Below are positions 45,876 through 55,081 of a stretch of 64,000 nt of DNA, piece after piece. The stretch lies in the NCBI GenBank assembly GCA_034440355.1, contig JAWXBY010000041.1:22765-86764 (forward strand), given 5' to 3'. The stretch's first letter is position 1. The number at the start of each line of letters is the position of its first letter. The translations under genes and the position numbers were made by a program. The DNA comes from SZUA-430 sp034440355 (GTDB taxonomy: Bacteria > Pseudomonadota > Alphaproteobacteria > Micropepsales > Micropepsaceae). Under the pieces are notes generated by a model. That model did no database searches and was not told the origin of the DNA. It was given only the letters and a program-made list of their open reading frames with translations.

Positions 45876-47162
45876 GTGGACAGAATACAAATTCGCGGGG
45901 GGCGCCGTCTGAACGGCGAAGTCCGCATTTCCGGCGCCAAGAACGCGGCGCTGCCTCTGATGGTCGCAAGCCTGCTCACGGACGAACCGTTGACGCTGGC
46001 CTCCGTGCCCCATCTGACCGACATCTCGCAGCTCGCCGAAATCCTCGCCGGCCTCGGCGTCGAAATCACGATGAGCGGCAACGGCCAGGCCGGCAGCGAA
46101 GTCGGCCGCGTGCTGAAACTTCACGCGAAGAAAATCGCCTCCACCGAAGCGCCGTACGATCTCGTACGCAAAATGCGCGCGAGCTTCCTTGTCATCGGCC
46201 CGCTCCTTGCGCGTTGCCATCAGGCGAAAGTCTCGCTGCCCGGCGGCTGCGCCATCGGCACACGCCCCGTCGACCTGCACCTCAAAGGCCTTGAGGCGAT
46301 GGGCGCGGAGATCGAGCTGCAAGACGGCTACGTCATCGCCCGCGCGCCCGGCGGTCTGCACGGCGCGCACATCCAGTTTCCGTTCGTCTCCGTCGGCGCC
46401 ACCGAAAACCTGATGATGGCGGCCGCGATCGCCAAGGGCACGACCGTTATCGAAAACGCGGCGAGCGAACCCGAAGTCACCGACCTCGGCCACTGCCTCC
46501 AGGCGATGGGTGCAAAGATCGACGGCCTCGAAACGCGCACGCTGAAGATCGAGGGCGTCGACCGCCTGAAGGGCGCGAACCACACCGTGCTGCCCGACCG
46601 CATCGAAACCGGCACCTACGCGATGGCGGTGGCGGCGACGGGCGGGGAGGTCGAACTCCTCGGCACGCGCGGCGATCTCATCGCCTCCGTCATCCCGCTC
46701 CTCGAAAGCGCCGGCGTCCACATCCAATCGACCAACCGCGGCATCAAGGTCGCCCGCAACGGCGCACACTTCACCGGCGTTGACGTCACGACCGAACCCT
46801 ATCCCGGTTTCCCGACCGATCTTCAGGCGCAGCTGATGGCGCTGATGGTGACGGCGAACGGCGTCTCGCACATCTCCGAGACGATCTTCGAAAACCGCTT
46901 CATGCACGTGCCGGAACTGCTGCGTATGGGCGCCGACATCACGATCGACCATCAGATGGCGACCGTGCGCGGCGTGGAGAAGTTACGCGGCGCGCCCGTC
47001 ATGGCGACGGACTTGCGCGCTTCGGTGAGCCTCATCATCGCGGGCCTCGTCGCCGAAGGCGAAACCGTAGTCAACCGCGTCTATCATTTGGACCGCGGGT
47101 TTGAGCGCATCGAAGAAAAACTCTCGGCCCTCGGCGCCGACATCAAGCGCGTGAAGGGCTGA
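45876..47162 (+). CDS. murA: UDP-N-acetylglucosamine 1-carboxyvinyltransferase
   Basis: 428 residues, GTG start at 45876 with GAGGG 7 nt upstream. It transfers enolpyruvate from PEP to UDP-GlcNAc, the first committed step of peptidoglycan synthesis. Marks: RISGAKNAALPLMVASLL (Lys22 region), VRKMRASFLVIGPLLAR, LPGGCAIGTRPVDLHLKGLEAMGAEI with the fosfomycin-reactive Cys, and LRASVSLIIAGLVAEGET. Downstream genes follow closely to hisD, so this is the head of a polycistronic unit. Confidence 0.96.
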   Translation: MDRIQIRGGRRLNGEVRISGAKNAALPLMVASLLTDEPLTLASVPHLTDISQLAEILAGLGVEITMSGNGQAGSEVGRVLKLHAKKIASTEAPYDLVRKMRASFLVIGPLLARCHQAKVSLPGGCAIGTRPVDLHLKGLEAMGAEIELQDGYVIARAPGGLHGAHIQFPFVSVGATENLMMAAAIAKGTTVIENAASEPEVTDLGHCLQAMGAKIDGLETRTLKIEGVDRLKGANHTVLPDRIETGTYAMAVAATGGEVELLGTRGDLIASVIPLLESAGVHIQSTNRGIKVARNGAHFTGVDVTTEPYPGFPTDLQAQLMALMVTANGVSHISETIFENRFMHVPELLRMGADITIDHQMATVRGVEKLRGAPVMATDLRASVSLIIAGLVAEGETVVNRVYHLDRGFERIEEKLSALGADIKRVKG

Positions 47163-47170
47163 CCGACGGC

Positions 47171-47644
47171 ATGACGGCACTCAGGCTCCGCGCAATCGAC
47201 GCCATGGACTTGAGCGTCATCGCCGCGCATTTGCAGGACGCGATCGCGCAAGTCGGCGACATGGCCTATCAGCCGCAAAAGCGCCGCTTCGCCATGATGC
47301 TGAACCGCTTCATGTGGGAAGACGTCGAAGACGACAAACGCGAAGGCCCCAAGGCCGACGACGGCTACCGCCGCGTCCGCTCCGCGCTGCACTTCGACGG
47401 CGTCCAGCGCGTGCAAACGCAGGGCCTCAAACTCGGCGCCAAGGAAGCCGTCGCCGAACTCCTGACGCTCGCCTTCGAAGCCCAAAGCGAACCGGCAGGC
47501 ACCATCAAGATGACCTTCGCCGGCGGCGGCGCCATCAAGCTCGACGTCGAATGCCTCGACGCCTGGCTCACCGACGTCAGCGCCCCCTGGCCCACCCCCC
47601 ACCGCCCCGGCCACGGAGTCGAAGCGGACGAGCCGTTGGGCTAA
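47171..47644 (+). CDS. DUF2948 family protein
   Basis: 157 residues: LRLRAIDAMDLSVIAAHLQDAIAQVGDMAYQPQKRRFAMMLNRFMWED and IKMTFAGGGAIKLDVECLDAWLTDVSAPW are the DUF2948 signatures. Found almost only in alphaproteobacteria between murA and hisD, as here. 8 bp after murA and 12 bp before hisD. Function unknown. Confidence 0.9.
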   Translation: MTALRLRAIDAMDLSVIAAHLQDAIAQVGDMAYQPQKRRFAMMLNRFMWEDVEDDKREGPKADDGYRRVRSALHFDGVQRVQTQGLKLGAKEAVAELLTLAFEAQSEPAGTIKMTFAGGGAIKLDVECLDAWLTDVSAPWPTPHRPGHGVEADEPLG

Positions 47645-47656
47645 TGAGTAGGGGCC

Positions 47657-48949
47657 ATGCCCGTCCGCCTCGATAACACGCACCCCGGTTTCGCCGGCCG
47701 CTTCGCGCAATTGCTGGCGCAGAAGCGCGAAACCGCGGCCGACGTCGGCTCGGCGGTCGCGACGATCATCGCCGACGTGATCGCACGCGGCGACGAAGCC
47801 CTCTACGAGACGACCAAACGCTTCGACCGCTTCGACCTCAACGCGCAAAACCTGCGTGTGGGCCCCGCTGAAGTCGCCGCCGCCAAAGCCGCCGTCCCGA
47901 AGGCAACGCTCGACGCGCTGAAACTTGCCGCCGCACGCATCGAGTCGTTCCACAAGCGCCACAAACCGCAAGACGATCTGTACACGGACGACACCGGCGT
48001 CACGCTCGGCGCACGCTGGACGTCGGTGGACGCGGCCGGCCTCTACATCCCCGGCGGTCTTGCCGCCTATCCGTCCAGCGTCATCATGAACGCGATCCCG
48101 GCCAAGCTCGCAGGCGTGAAACGCCTCGTTGCAGCAACCCCGGCGCCGGACGGCAAACTGAACCCGCTCGTCCTTGCCGCTTGCGACCTCGCAGGCGTCA
48201 CCGAAATCTACCGCATCGGCGGCGCGCAAGCCGTCGCCGCGCTCGCCTACGGCACGAAGACCATCGCCCCCGTCGACAAAATCGTCGGCCCGGGTAACGC
48301 CTACGTCGCAGCGGCGAAGCGCCAGGTCTTCGGCCAAGTCGGCATCGACTCCATCGCGGGTCCGTCGGAAGTCCTGATCATCGCCGACAAAGCGAATGAC
48401 CCGGCGTGGATCGCAGCAGACCTCCTCGCGCAAGCCGAACACGACGAAGCGGCGCAAAGCATCCTCATCACCGACGACGCCCCCTTCGCCGATGCCGTCG
48501 CAAAAGAGGTCGACCGCCAACTCGCCGTCCTCCCGCGCACCAAAATCGCAAGCGCGAGTTGGCAATCCCACGGCGCGATCATCCTGGTGAAAAGCCTCGC
48601 CGACACGCCGGCACTCGCCGACCGCATCGCCGCCGAACATCTGCAGCTCTGCGTCGCCGCTCCGAAACCGATCATGGACCGCGTCCGCCACGCCGGTGCG
48701 ATCTTCCTAGGCGCGCATACACCGGAAGCAATCGGCGACTACATCGGCGGCCCAAACCACGTTCTACCCACCGCACGCTCCGCACGGTTCTCATCCGGCC
48801 TCTCGGTCCTCGACTTCATGAAGCGCACGACCATCGTCGGCTGCACACGAGAAGCGCTGAGCACGCTCGGCGAATCTGCCGCCACGCTCGCCGACGCCGA
48901 GGGCCTCGACGCCCACGCCCGCTCCATCCGCATCAGGCTGAACAAATGA
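47657..48949 (+). CDS. hisD: Histidinol dehydrogenase
   Basis: 430 residues. HisD oxidises histidinol to histidine with two NAD+ and zinc. Visible: the IPGGLAAYPSSVIMNAIPAKLAGV segment, KIVGPGNAYVAAAKRQVFGQVGIDSIAGPSEVLIIAD and the zinc/catalytic QAEHDEAAQSILITDD, plus GGPNHVLPTARSARFSSGLSVLDFMKR. Length is standard. Its stop overlaps the UPF0262 start by 4 bp. Confidence 0.96.
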   Translation: MPVRLDNTHPGFAGRFAQLLAQKRETAADVGSAVATIIADVIARGDEALYETTKRFDRFDLNAQNLRVGPAEVAAAKAAVPKATLDALKLAAARIESFHKRHKPQDDLYTDDTGVTLGARWTSVDAAGLYIPGGLAAYPSSVIMNAIPAKLAGVKRLVAATPAPDGKLNPLVLAACDLAGVTEIYRIGGAQAVAALAYGTKTIAPVDKIVGPGNAYVAAAKRQVFGQVGIDSIAGPSEVLIIADKANDPAWIAADLLAQAEHDEAAQSILITDDAPFADAVAKEVDRQLAVLPRTKIASASWQSHGAIILVKSLADTPALADRIAAEHLQLCVAAPKPIMDRVRHAGAIFLGAHTPEAIGDYIGGPNHVLPTARSARFSSGLSVLDFMKRTTIVGCTREALSTLGESAATLADAEGLDAHARSIRIRLNK

Positions 48950-49431
48950 GCGGCGACGACAAACCGGCTGCGCGCCTCATCGATGTCGAGCTCGACCAAG
49001 CGTCGATCGCGCCGCGCGGTCCCGATGTCGAACACGAACGCCGCATCGCGATCTTCGACCTGCTCGAGCAAAACAAATTCGAACCCGCCGGCGGCACCGG
49101 CGGCCCCTACCGCTTGAAACTCGCGATCCAAGAAAACCGCCTCGTCTTCGACATCAAGCTGGAAGACGGCGCCGCGCACGCGATGCACGTCCTCTCGCTG
49201 ACCCCTTTAAAACGCGTGATCCGCGACTATTTCGTCGTCTGCGAAACCTACTACCAGGCCATCCGCGCCGCCTCGCCCTCGCAGATCGAAGCGATCGACA
49301 TGGGCCGCCGCGGCCTGCACGACGAAGGTTCGCAACTTCTGGCCGAACGCCTCACCGGAAAGATCGACGTCGATCACGACACTGCACGCCGCCTCTTCAC
49401 GCTCATCTGCGCGCTGCACATCAAGGTCTGA
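48946..49431 (+). CDS. UPF0262 family protein
   Basis: 161 residues starting MSGDDKPAARLIDVELD. EHERRIAIFDLLEQNKFEP, YRLKLAIQENRLVFDI and LKRVIRDYFVVCETYYQAIR are the UPF0262 pattern. Conserved in alphaproteobacteria between hisD and the small tyrosine phosphatase gene. Function unknown. Translational coupling to hisD by ATGA. Confidence 0.88.
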   Translation: MSGDDKPAARLIDVELDQASIAPRGPDVEHERRIAIFDLLEQNKFEPAGGTGGPYRLKLAIQENRLVFDIKLEDGAAHAMHVLSLTPLKRVIRDYFVVCETYYQAIRAASPSQIEAIDMGRRGLHDEGSQLLAERLTGKIDVDHDTARRLFTLICALHIKV

Positions 49432-49435
49432 CGCG

Positions 49436-49900
49436 ATGGCGGTGCATGGTCCCAACGGAGAAGAACTGCCGGACGCGATCTTGTTTTCGTGTTCGATGAA
49501 CGCAATCCGCTCGCCGATGGCGGCCGCACTGATGAAGCATCTCTTCGGCACGCACATTTATGTGGAGTCCTGCGGCGTTAAGGCCGGCGTCCTCGATCCC
49601 CTCGCCGTCGAGGTCATGGATGAAATCGGCATCGATCTCGCCCACCTCCACCCAAAGTCGTTCGAGACGCTGGCCGACACGTCCTTCGACCTCATCATCA
49701 CGCTTAGTCCACAGGCGCGTCACAAGGCCCTGGAACTCACGCGCACCATGGCGGTCGAGGTGGAATACTGGAAAGTCCCCGATCCCAGCGCCTATGACGG
49801 CTCGCGCGAGCAGCGTTTGGCTGCCTATCGTGAAGCCCGCGACACAATTCTGCGCTTTATTAAAGAGCGGTTTGCCGCACGCCCAGCGCCCGAACCGTAA
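49436..49900 (+). CDS. Low-molecular-weight phosphotyrosine phosphatase family protein
   Basis: 154 residues. The P-loop is CSMNAIRSP (Cys19, Arg25, i.e. C-x5-R), with KVPDPSAYDGSREQRLAAYREARDTI supplying the general-acid Asp. The same fold covers arsenate reductases; the middle residues of the loop (SMNAI) differ from both textbook types, so substrate is open. It follows UPF0262 by 4 bp. Confidence 0.88.
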   Translation: MAVHGPNGEELPDAILFSCSMNAIRSPMAAALMKHLFGTHIYVESCGVKAGVLDPLAVEVMDEIGIDLAHLHPKSFETLADTSFDLIITLSPQARHKALELTRTMAVEVEYWKVPDPSAYDGSREQRLAAYREARDTILRFIKERFAARPAPEP

Positions 49901-50003
49901 AAAACCTTGCTTTTGGGCCGGTGCCTCACCATCCTCCCCCGCGAATTTGCAGGGCAGGGCGACGGCCACGTCTATCGCTCTTTCAGCCCCAAAAAGGAAT
50001 CGA

Positions 50004-50222
50004 ATGGCAAAAGAAGAACTGCTCAGTTTCGAAGGCACCGTGGCGGAGCTCCTGCCCAACGCGACGTTCCGAGTGAAGCTCGACAACGATCACATTGTGA
50101 TCGCGCACACCGCCGGCAAAATGCGCAAGAACCGCATCCGCGTTCTCGCGGGCGACAAGGTCACCGTCGAAATGACGCCGTACGACCTCTCGAAGGGCCG
50201 CATCGTCTACCGCAGCAAGTAA
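50004..50222 (+). CDS. infA: Translation initiation factor IF-1
   Basis: 72 residues, a single S1-like OB domain: AKEELLSFEGTVAELLPNATFRVKLDNDHIVIAHTAGKMRKNRIRVLAGDKVTVEMTPYDLSKGRIVYR. Length and sequence are typical. IF-1 binds the 30S A site. ATG 50004 has AAAAAGGAA upstream. maf starts 8 bp later. Confidence 0.97.
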   Translation: MAKEELLSFEGTVAELLPNATFRVKLDNDHIVIAHTAGKMRKNRIRVLAGDKVTVEMTPYDLSKGRIVYRSK

Positions 50223-50229
50223 GAGCAGG

Positions 50230-50808
50230 GTGAGCACGCCTCTCATCCTGGCGAGCGCCAGCCCGCGCCGCCTCGCGCTGCTCGACCAAGTCGGCATCAA
50301 GCCCGCGCGCGTCGTCCCCGCTGACATCGACGAAAGCGTCCGCAAGAACGAACTGCCGCGTCCGCACGCCCTGCGCATCGCGACGGAAAAGGCGAATGTC
50401 GTCCACGCCCGCCTGAAGAATGAGCAAGCGGTCGTTCTTGCGGCAGATACGGTCGTCGCCTTAGGCAGGCGCATCCTGCCGAAGGCAGAAGATGACGCCA
50501 CCGTCACCAAGTGCCTCACGCTTCTATCGGGCCGCCGCCACACAGTGATCACGGCGATTGCGCTGATTGACGCGCGCGGAAAACTCCGGACCCGGACGAT
50601 CGAAACGAAAGTTGCGTTCCGCCGCCTCGAAGCGGAAGAAATCGCCGCCTACGCGAAAAACGGCGAGGGCCGCGGCAAGGCTGGCGGTTACGCCATCCAA
50701 GGACATGCCGCGATCTTTGTGCGGTTTATCTCAGGCTCCTACACGAATGTTGTCGGACTGCCTCTCACGGAAACCTTTCAATTGTTAAGGTCGTGCGGCG
50801 CGGCCTGA
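50230..50808 (+). CDS. maf: Maf-family nucleotide pyrophosphatase
   Basis: 192 residues, GTG start at 50230 just after the infA stop. LILASASPRRLALLDQVGI is the Maf signature; VVLAADTVVALGRRILPKAED and LLSGRRHTVITAIALI follow, and GKAGGYAIQGHAAIFVRFISGSYTNVVGLPL ends the family. It hydrolyses non-canonical or modified nucleoside triphosphates such as m5UTP or dTTP. Co-transcribed with infA in many alphaproteobacteria. Confidence 0.93.
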   Translation: MSTPLILASASPRRLALLDQVGIKPARVVPADIDESVRKNELPRPHALRIATEKANVVHARLKNEQAVVLAADTVVALGRRILPKAEDDATVTKCLTLLSGRRHTVITAIALIDARGKLRTRTIETKVAFRRLEAEEIAAYAKNGEGRGKAGGYAIQGHAAIFVRFISGSYTNVVGLPLTETFQLLRSCGAA

Positions 50809-50856
50809 ACCTGCTAAGCTGCACAGAATTGCAACTTGCATATTGGTTAGGCCTGA

Positions 50857-52365
50857 ATGTCGTCCGAAGTACTGATCAACGTCGCGCCCGCAGAGACGCG
50901 CGTCGCGATCGTCGAACAAGCGCGTTTGAGCGAAATCTTCATCGAACGAACGATGCAGCCGAGCGAGAACGCGCGCGCCGGCCGCAGCGGTCATCGCCTG
51001 CTGGGCAACATCATGCTCGGTCGCGTGCAACGTGTGCTGCCCGGCATGCAAGCCGCGTTCGTCGATCTCGGTTTGGAGAAAGCAGGCTTCCTCGCCGCAC
51101 GCGAAGCGCGGTGCCTCTCCGATCTGCCCAGCTTCATGGATCAACCCTGCATCTCGAAATGCGTGCGCGAAGGCGAAGCCATCGTCGTGCAGGTCATCAA
51201 AGACCCGATCAGCGACAAGGGCGCACGCCTCTCCGCGAACGTCACGATCCCGGGCCGCCTCGTCGTGCTGGTGCCCAACCAATCCGGCGTCGCGCTCTCG
51301 CGCCGCATCGAAGACGAAGCCGAACGCAAACGCCTCACCGACATCGTCACCGACATCACGGAAACGGATCGCCGCGCCGCCGCCGGCGCAGGTTACATCG
51401 TGCGCACAGCCGCACTCTCCGCCTCGCGTGACGACATCGCCTCCGACATCGCGCGCCTCGGCGACGAATGGCGCACGATCCAAGCCAAGCGCAACATGGC
51501 GAAGATCCCGGCGACCATCTACGCCGACCTCGATCCCGTAGAACGGACCATGCGCGACGGCGTCGACGACGACACGACGCGCATCCTGATCGACGACCCC
51601 GAGGCGGTCGCGCAAGCCCGCGCCTACGCCACCCGCACGATGCCCAGCGCCATCGACAAGATCCAACTCTTCAACGGCCCGGGCGAACTCTTCGATCAAT
51701 ACAACATCGAAGCCGAAATCGAGGCACTGCTGGGCCCCCGCGTGCGTCTACCCTCCGGCGGCTGGATCACCTTCGAGACAACCGAAGCGCTGACCTCCGT
51801 CGACGTAAACTCCGGCAGCTACACCGAAGCGACCGGCCTCGAACAAACCTCGTTGAAAACAAATCTCGAAGCCGCCGCCGAAATCGGACGCCAGCTGCGC
51901 ATGCGCGGCATCGGCGGCCTCATCGTCATCGACTTCATCCACCTGAACGAACCCGAAAACATCGGGCAAGTGCTGACGGTGCTAACCGAAAGCGTCGCCA
52001 AGGATCGCACGCCGACGCAAATTCTGCCGATGTCCGAGTTCGGCCTCGTCGAGATGACGCGCAAACGCGTGCGCGAGCCTTTGTCGAAACTCCTCTCCGA
52101 ACGCTGCGACCCGTGCCACGGCCACGGCCGCATCAGAACCGTGGCGACCGTCGCCGCCGAAGTCCTGCGCCGCGTCGTCCGCGAAGCGAAAGCCCGCCCG
52201 GGCGCGAAACTCGTCGCCTACGCCGCACCCGAAGTCACCCGCTGGATCGAAGGGCAAGGCGACGACATGGCTGCTGCCCTGCGCAGTCGGGTGCCCGCCG
52301 GCCTGCGCTTGGAAGCAAGGCCCAGTTTCGCGCGCGCGCAATTCGATGTAGGCGTCGACCAATGA
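50857..52365 (+). CDS. rng: RNase E/G family endoribonuclease, short form
   Basis: 502 residues, closer in size to RNase G than to RNase E. The S1 insert is in NIMLGRVQRVLPGMQAAFVDLGLEKAGFL. Catalytic Asp residues are in LTSVDVNSGSYTEATG and GGLIVIDFIHL. The zinc-link CDPCHGHGR is present. It cuts AU-rich single strands and matures rRNA and small RNAs. A separate rne is not in the window. Its stop overlaps yacG by 4 bp. Confidence 0.92.
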   Translation: MSSEVLINVAPAETRVAIVEQARLSEIFIERTMQPSENARAGRSGHRLLGNIMLGRVQRVLPGMQAAFVDLGLEKAGFLAAREARCLSDLPSFMDQPCISKCVREGEAIVVQVIKDPISDKGARLSANVTIPGRLVVLVPNQSGVALSRRIEDEAERKRLTDIVTDITETDRRAAAGAGYIVRTAALSASRDDIASDIARLGDEWRTIQAKRNMAKIPATIYADLDPVERTMRDGVDDDTTRILIDDPEAVAQARAYATRTMPSAIDKIQLFNGPGELFDQYNIEAEIEALLGPRVRLPSGGWITFETTEALTSVDVNSGSYTEATGLEQTSLKTNLEAAAEIGRQLRMRGIGGLIVIDFIHLNEPENIGQVLTVLTESVAKDRTPTQILPMSEFGLVEMTRKRVREPLSKLLSERCDPCHGHGRIRTVATVAAEVLRRVVREAKARPGAKLVAYAAPEVTRWIEGQGDDMAAALRSRVPAGLRLEARPSFARAQFDVGVDQ

Positions 52366-52535
52366 CGAACGCCACCCGCCACTGCCCCATGTGCAAGAAG
52401 AAGCCGGCGGAAGATCGCTTCCGTCCGTTCTGCTCCAAACACTGCGCCGACCTTGACCTCGGCCGCTGGCTGAACGGCGCCTACGCGATCCCCGCCGAAG
52501 AAAACGTCCCCGACGTCACGAAGGACGACGAGTGA
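52362..52535 (+). CDS. yacG: DNA gyrase inhibitor YacG
   Basis: 57 residues starting MTNATRHCPMCKKKPAE. Two CxxC pairs (HCPMC, FCSKHC) bind one zinc, the DUF329/YacG motif, followed by DLGRWLNGAYAIPAEE. In E. coli YacG inhibits DNA gyrase. Overlaps both neighbours by 4 bp (ATGA upstream, GTGA downstream), so it is tightly coupled between rng and the ICL-family gene. Confidence 0.92.
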   Translation: MTNATRHCPMCKKKPAEDRFRPFCSKHCADLDLGRWLNGAYAIPAEENVPDVTKDDE

Positions 52536-53380
52536 CGCCAGGTGCAAAACTGAAGGCGCGCCTCGCGAAAGGTCCGCTTGTCGCTCCGGGCGCCTACGAC
52601 GCGCTGACCGCGCGCATCGCCGCGCAAGCCGGTGCAGAGGCCGTCTACATGACGGGCTTCGGCGTCGCCGGTTCCTACCTCGGCGTCCCCGACATCGGCA
52701 TCGTTAGCGCCACGGAAATGATCGACCGCGTGCGCGCGCTCGCCGCCGCCGCATCGCCCGTGCCGCTGATCGCCGACGGCGATAACGGCCACGGCGGTAC
52801 GGCCAACGTCGAACGCCTGGTGCGCTCGTACGAACAAGCCGGCGCCGCCTGCATCCAACTCGAAGACCAGGTCCTGCCCAAACGCTGCGGCCACATGGAA
52901 GGCAAAGAGGTCGTGACGCTGGAGGAAGGCGCGATGAAAATCCGCGCCGCCGCCGCCGCACGCGCGACAGCCGATTTCCAAATCATCGCCCGCACGGACG
53001 CGCGCAGCAATTCGGGGCTGGACGAAGCTCTCCGCCGCGCCGATGCGTACCTGAACGCCGGCGCCGACATCCTCTTCGTCGAAGCCCCGCAAAGCGAAAC
53101 CGAACTGCGCACCATCGCCGACCGCTTTAAAGGCGTACCCCTCGTCGCCAACATGGTCGAAGATGGCAAGACGCCGATGCTCAGCGTCACCGACCTGGGC
53201 GCGCTCGGCTTCCGTATCGTCCTGTTTCCGATTTCAAGCCTGCTCGCCGCCGCGCGCACGGCGCAGCGCGTCTACGCTGGCATCCTGCGCACCGGCGCAA
53301 TCGACCCCGCCGTAGAGCGCGTCACATTCTCGGCCTACAACGACATCGTGGGTCTAAGCGGCTATCTGAAGCCGCCATAA
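52532..53380 (+). CDS. Isocitrate lyase/PEP mutase superfamily enzyme
   Basis: 282 residues, GTG start overlapping the yacG stop. LVAPGAYDALTARIAAQAGAEAVYMTGFG, LIADGDNGHGGTANVERLVRSYEQAGAACIQLEDQVLPKRCGHMEGKEV hold the metal site Asp residues and the catalytic KRCGH of the methylisocitrate lyase branch. Likely a 2-methylisocitrate lyase-like or oxaloacetate decarboxylase-like enzyme; the exact substrate is not decided by what I can see. Confidence 0.85.
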   Translation: MTPGAKLKARLAKGPLVAPGAYDALTARIAAQAGAEAVYMTGFGVAGSYLGVPDIGIVSATEMIDRVRALAAAASPVPLIADGDNGHGGTANVERLVRSYEQAGAACIQLEDQVLPKRCGHMEGKEVVTLEEGAMKIRAAAAARATADFQIIARTDARSNSGLDEALRRADAYLNAGADILFVEAPQSETELRTIADRFKGVPLVANMVEDGKTPMLSVTDLGALGFRIVLFPISSLLAAARTAQRVYAGILRTGAIDPAVERVTFSAYNDIVGLSGYLKPP

Positions 53381-53405
53381 AAAAGGCCGGCTGCGAAAGC
53401 CGGCC
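53379..53405 (-). terminator. Intrinsic terminator, minus strand
   Basis: GGCCGGC and GCCGGCC form a 7 bp stem with a 7 nt loop (53385-53405). On the minus strand it is followed by TTTTTT (53384-53379), a classic terminator for the secreted His/Gly/Arg-rich gene. It may also serve the plus-strand ICL-family gene. Confidence 0.8.
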
Positions 53406-53428
53406 CTCCTTCGTCTGCGCGATCACGG

Positions 53429-53848
53429 TTAGTGACGGCCGCGATGTCCACGACGTCCGCGATCGCCGTCGTGTCCGCGACGACCGCCGCCGCGCCAACC
53501 GTCGTGACGTCCGCCGCGACCGCCGCGCCATCCGTCGTGACGCCCGCGGTGACCATACCAGTGCGGGCGATGATGCCGGTGGCCCCAACGAGGTCCGCCG
53601 TAGTAGTAGCTGTCATAATATCCGGGAAACCCGCCGCGATAGTGGCGGCACGGTACATAGCGGCCGTAATACCGATCCCAGCAACGCCGGTGACCATAAT
53701 ACCGGCGGTCATAGTCGTTGACCTGGATGCCGAAGCCGCCATTGCCAACATACACACCAAAGCTATCGGCTTTAGCCGGTGCCGCCGACGCAAAGTTGGC
53801 GGCGAGCAAGACCAGAGCGCCGAAAGCAATCGTACCCAGTGCTTTCAT
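53429..53848 (-). CDS. Secreted His/Gly/Arg/Tyr-rich protein
   Basis: 139 residues from ATG 53848. Signal peptide (MKALGTIAFGALVLLAANFASA). The mature part is Tyr/Gly-rich (YYGHRRCWDRYYGRYVPCRHYRGGF) then a His/Arg/Gly repeat (GRHDGWRGG repeated). Two cysteines. Same composition style as the proteins at 38133, 57689 and the linker of 36346, suggesting a family of disordered exported proteins. Metal binding is possible from the histidines; not shown. Confidence 0.72.
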   Translation of the reverse strand: MKALGTIAFGALVLLAANFASAAPAKADSFGVYVGNGGFGIQVNDYDRRYYGHRRCWDRYYGRYVPCRHYRGGFPGYYDSYYYGGPRWGHRHHRPHWYGHRGRHDGWRGGRGGRHDGWRGGGRRGHDGDRGRRGHRGRH

Positions 53849-53944
53849 AAAAGCCTCCTCGCAAAATTCCCCCAAGGTCCCACGCAACTTTGGAAATAGT
53901 GAGGTGAACCGCGAATGAACAGGCTCTTCAGGTGCGACGGTTCT

Positions 53945-55081
53945 CTAGGCGGAACGTCCGCGCGCTTCGATCGGCCAGATGTCGACGACTGTATCGCCAT
54001 CGACAACATGATACGCGTCGTGAAGATTGACCGTTGGATCGCAATGCGGTGCGGTGCACAAGATCGCAACCCCCGGTTCCACACGCGCAGAACCGACCAT
54101 CACGCCGCCTTGCTCATCGCCGAAGAAAAAATACTGAGCACCCTCGGGCGCCCCGGCATGAATGACAGGAGCGCCAGCGTCTGTTGCAAACGCTTTGAAC
54201 CCCGCGTCCGTCGTCGCCAGCCCCGGCATATTCGCACTGATCACCGTGGTCTGGACGAACAGCGATGTTTCGAACGGCAACGGCGCAGCGTTCGCGATCC
54301 GCACTTCACCATACTGCTTATCCATAAAGACATAGGACCCGGCCTGCAGCTCGGTGAACACGCGCGCCTCGCCGTCGATGTTGAACGTGCCGGTCCCACC
54401 GCCCGAAACGATGGGGCAGGGGATGCCGTTCCTCACGATCAAATCGCGCGTCTCGCCGAGAATCTTCAACGCCGCGAGCGACTGCGTCCGCCGCTCCTCA
54501 AATTCCGCGATGTGCTGCAACTGCCCCGCGTAAGCCTGCAGCCCAACGAACTGCAGGTGAGGTGACGCCGCAATCCGCTGCGCCAGGCCCAACGCAGGCT
54601 CTCCCGGCAAAATGCCTGTGCGATGCAGTCCGACGTCGACGTCGACCACGACCTTCAACCGCTTGCCGCTCGCGGCGCCGGCCTGCGCATAGCCGTCCAC
54701 ACACACCGCGCTATCGGCAACGATCATGAAGTCGAGCAATTGCTCGTTCAACCGCGCGACGCGCTCAAACGCCCGCGCCGTCACGACAGGCGACGTCACC
54801 AGTATCCCGTCGATCCCGCCCTCAGTCAGCGCCTCCGCCTCACCCAACTTTGCACAGCACACGCCGATCGCGCCCGCCTCGATCTGCGCCCGCGCAATCG
54901 AAACGCTCTTGTGCGTCTTCGCATGCGGCCGAAGCTTCAGCCCAACCCGCGCGCAATGCGCCTGCATCGCCGCGACGTTGCGCGCAAACGCCGCCCGGTC
55001 GAGCACCAACGCCGGCGTCGCCAGCTCCAACCGCCCGCCCGCTTTGCCGATCAATCTGGAATTCAAGAACTCGCGCGCCAT
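53945..55081 (-). CDS. DSD1-family PLP enzyme (D-threonine aldolase/D-hydroxyaspartate dehydratase-like)
   Basis: 378 residues of alanine racemase-like fold type III. The PLP lysine is in RPHAKTHKSVSIARAQIEAGA, and VDVDVGLHRTGILPGEPAL and SGGGTGTFNID are typical of DSD1/D-threonine aldolases. The C-terminal metal site is ILCTAPHCDPTVNLHDAYHVVDGD (His and Cys). It acts on D-3-hydroxy amino acids. Its start overlaps the GNAT gene by 19 bp; both likely on one transcript. Confidence 0.88.
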   Translation of the reverse strand: MAREFLNSRLIGKAGGRLELATPALVLDRAAFARNVAAMQAHCARVGLKLRPHAKTHKSVSIARAQIEAGAIGVCCAKLGEAEALTEGGIDGILVTSPVVTARAFERVARLNEQLLDFMIVADSAVCVDGYAQAGAASGKRLKVVVDVDVGLHRTGILPGEPALGLAQRIAASPHLQFVGLQAYAGQLQHIAEFEERRTQSLAALKILGETRDLIVRNGIPCPIVSGGGTGTFNIDGEARVFTELQAGSYVFMDKQYGEVRIANAAPLPFETSLFVQTTVISANMPGLATTDAGFKAFATDAGAPVIHAGAPEGAQYFFFGDEQGGVMVGSARVEPGVAILCTAPHCDPTVNLHDAYHVVDGDTVVDIWPIEARGRSA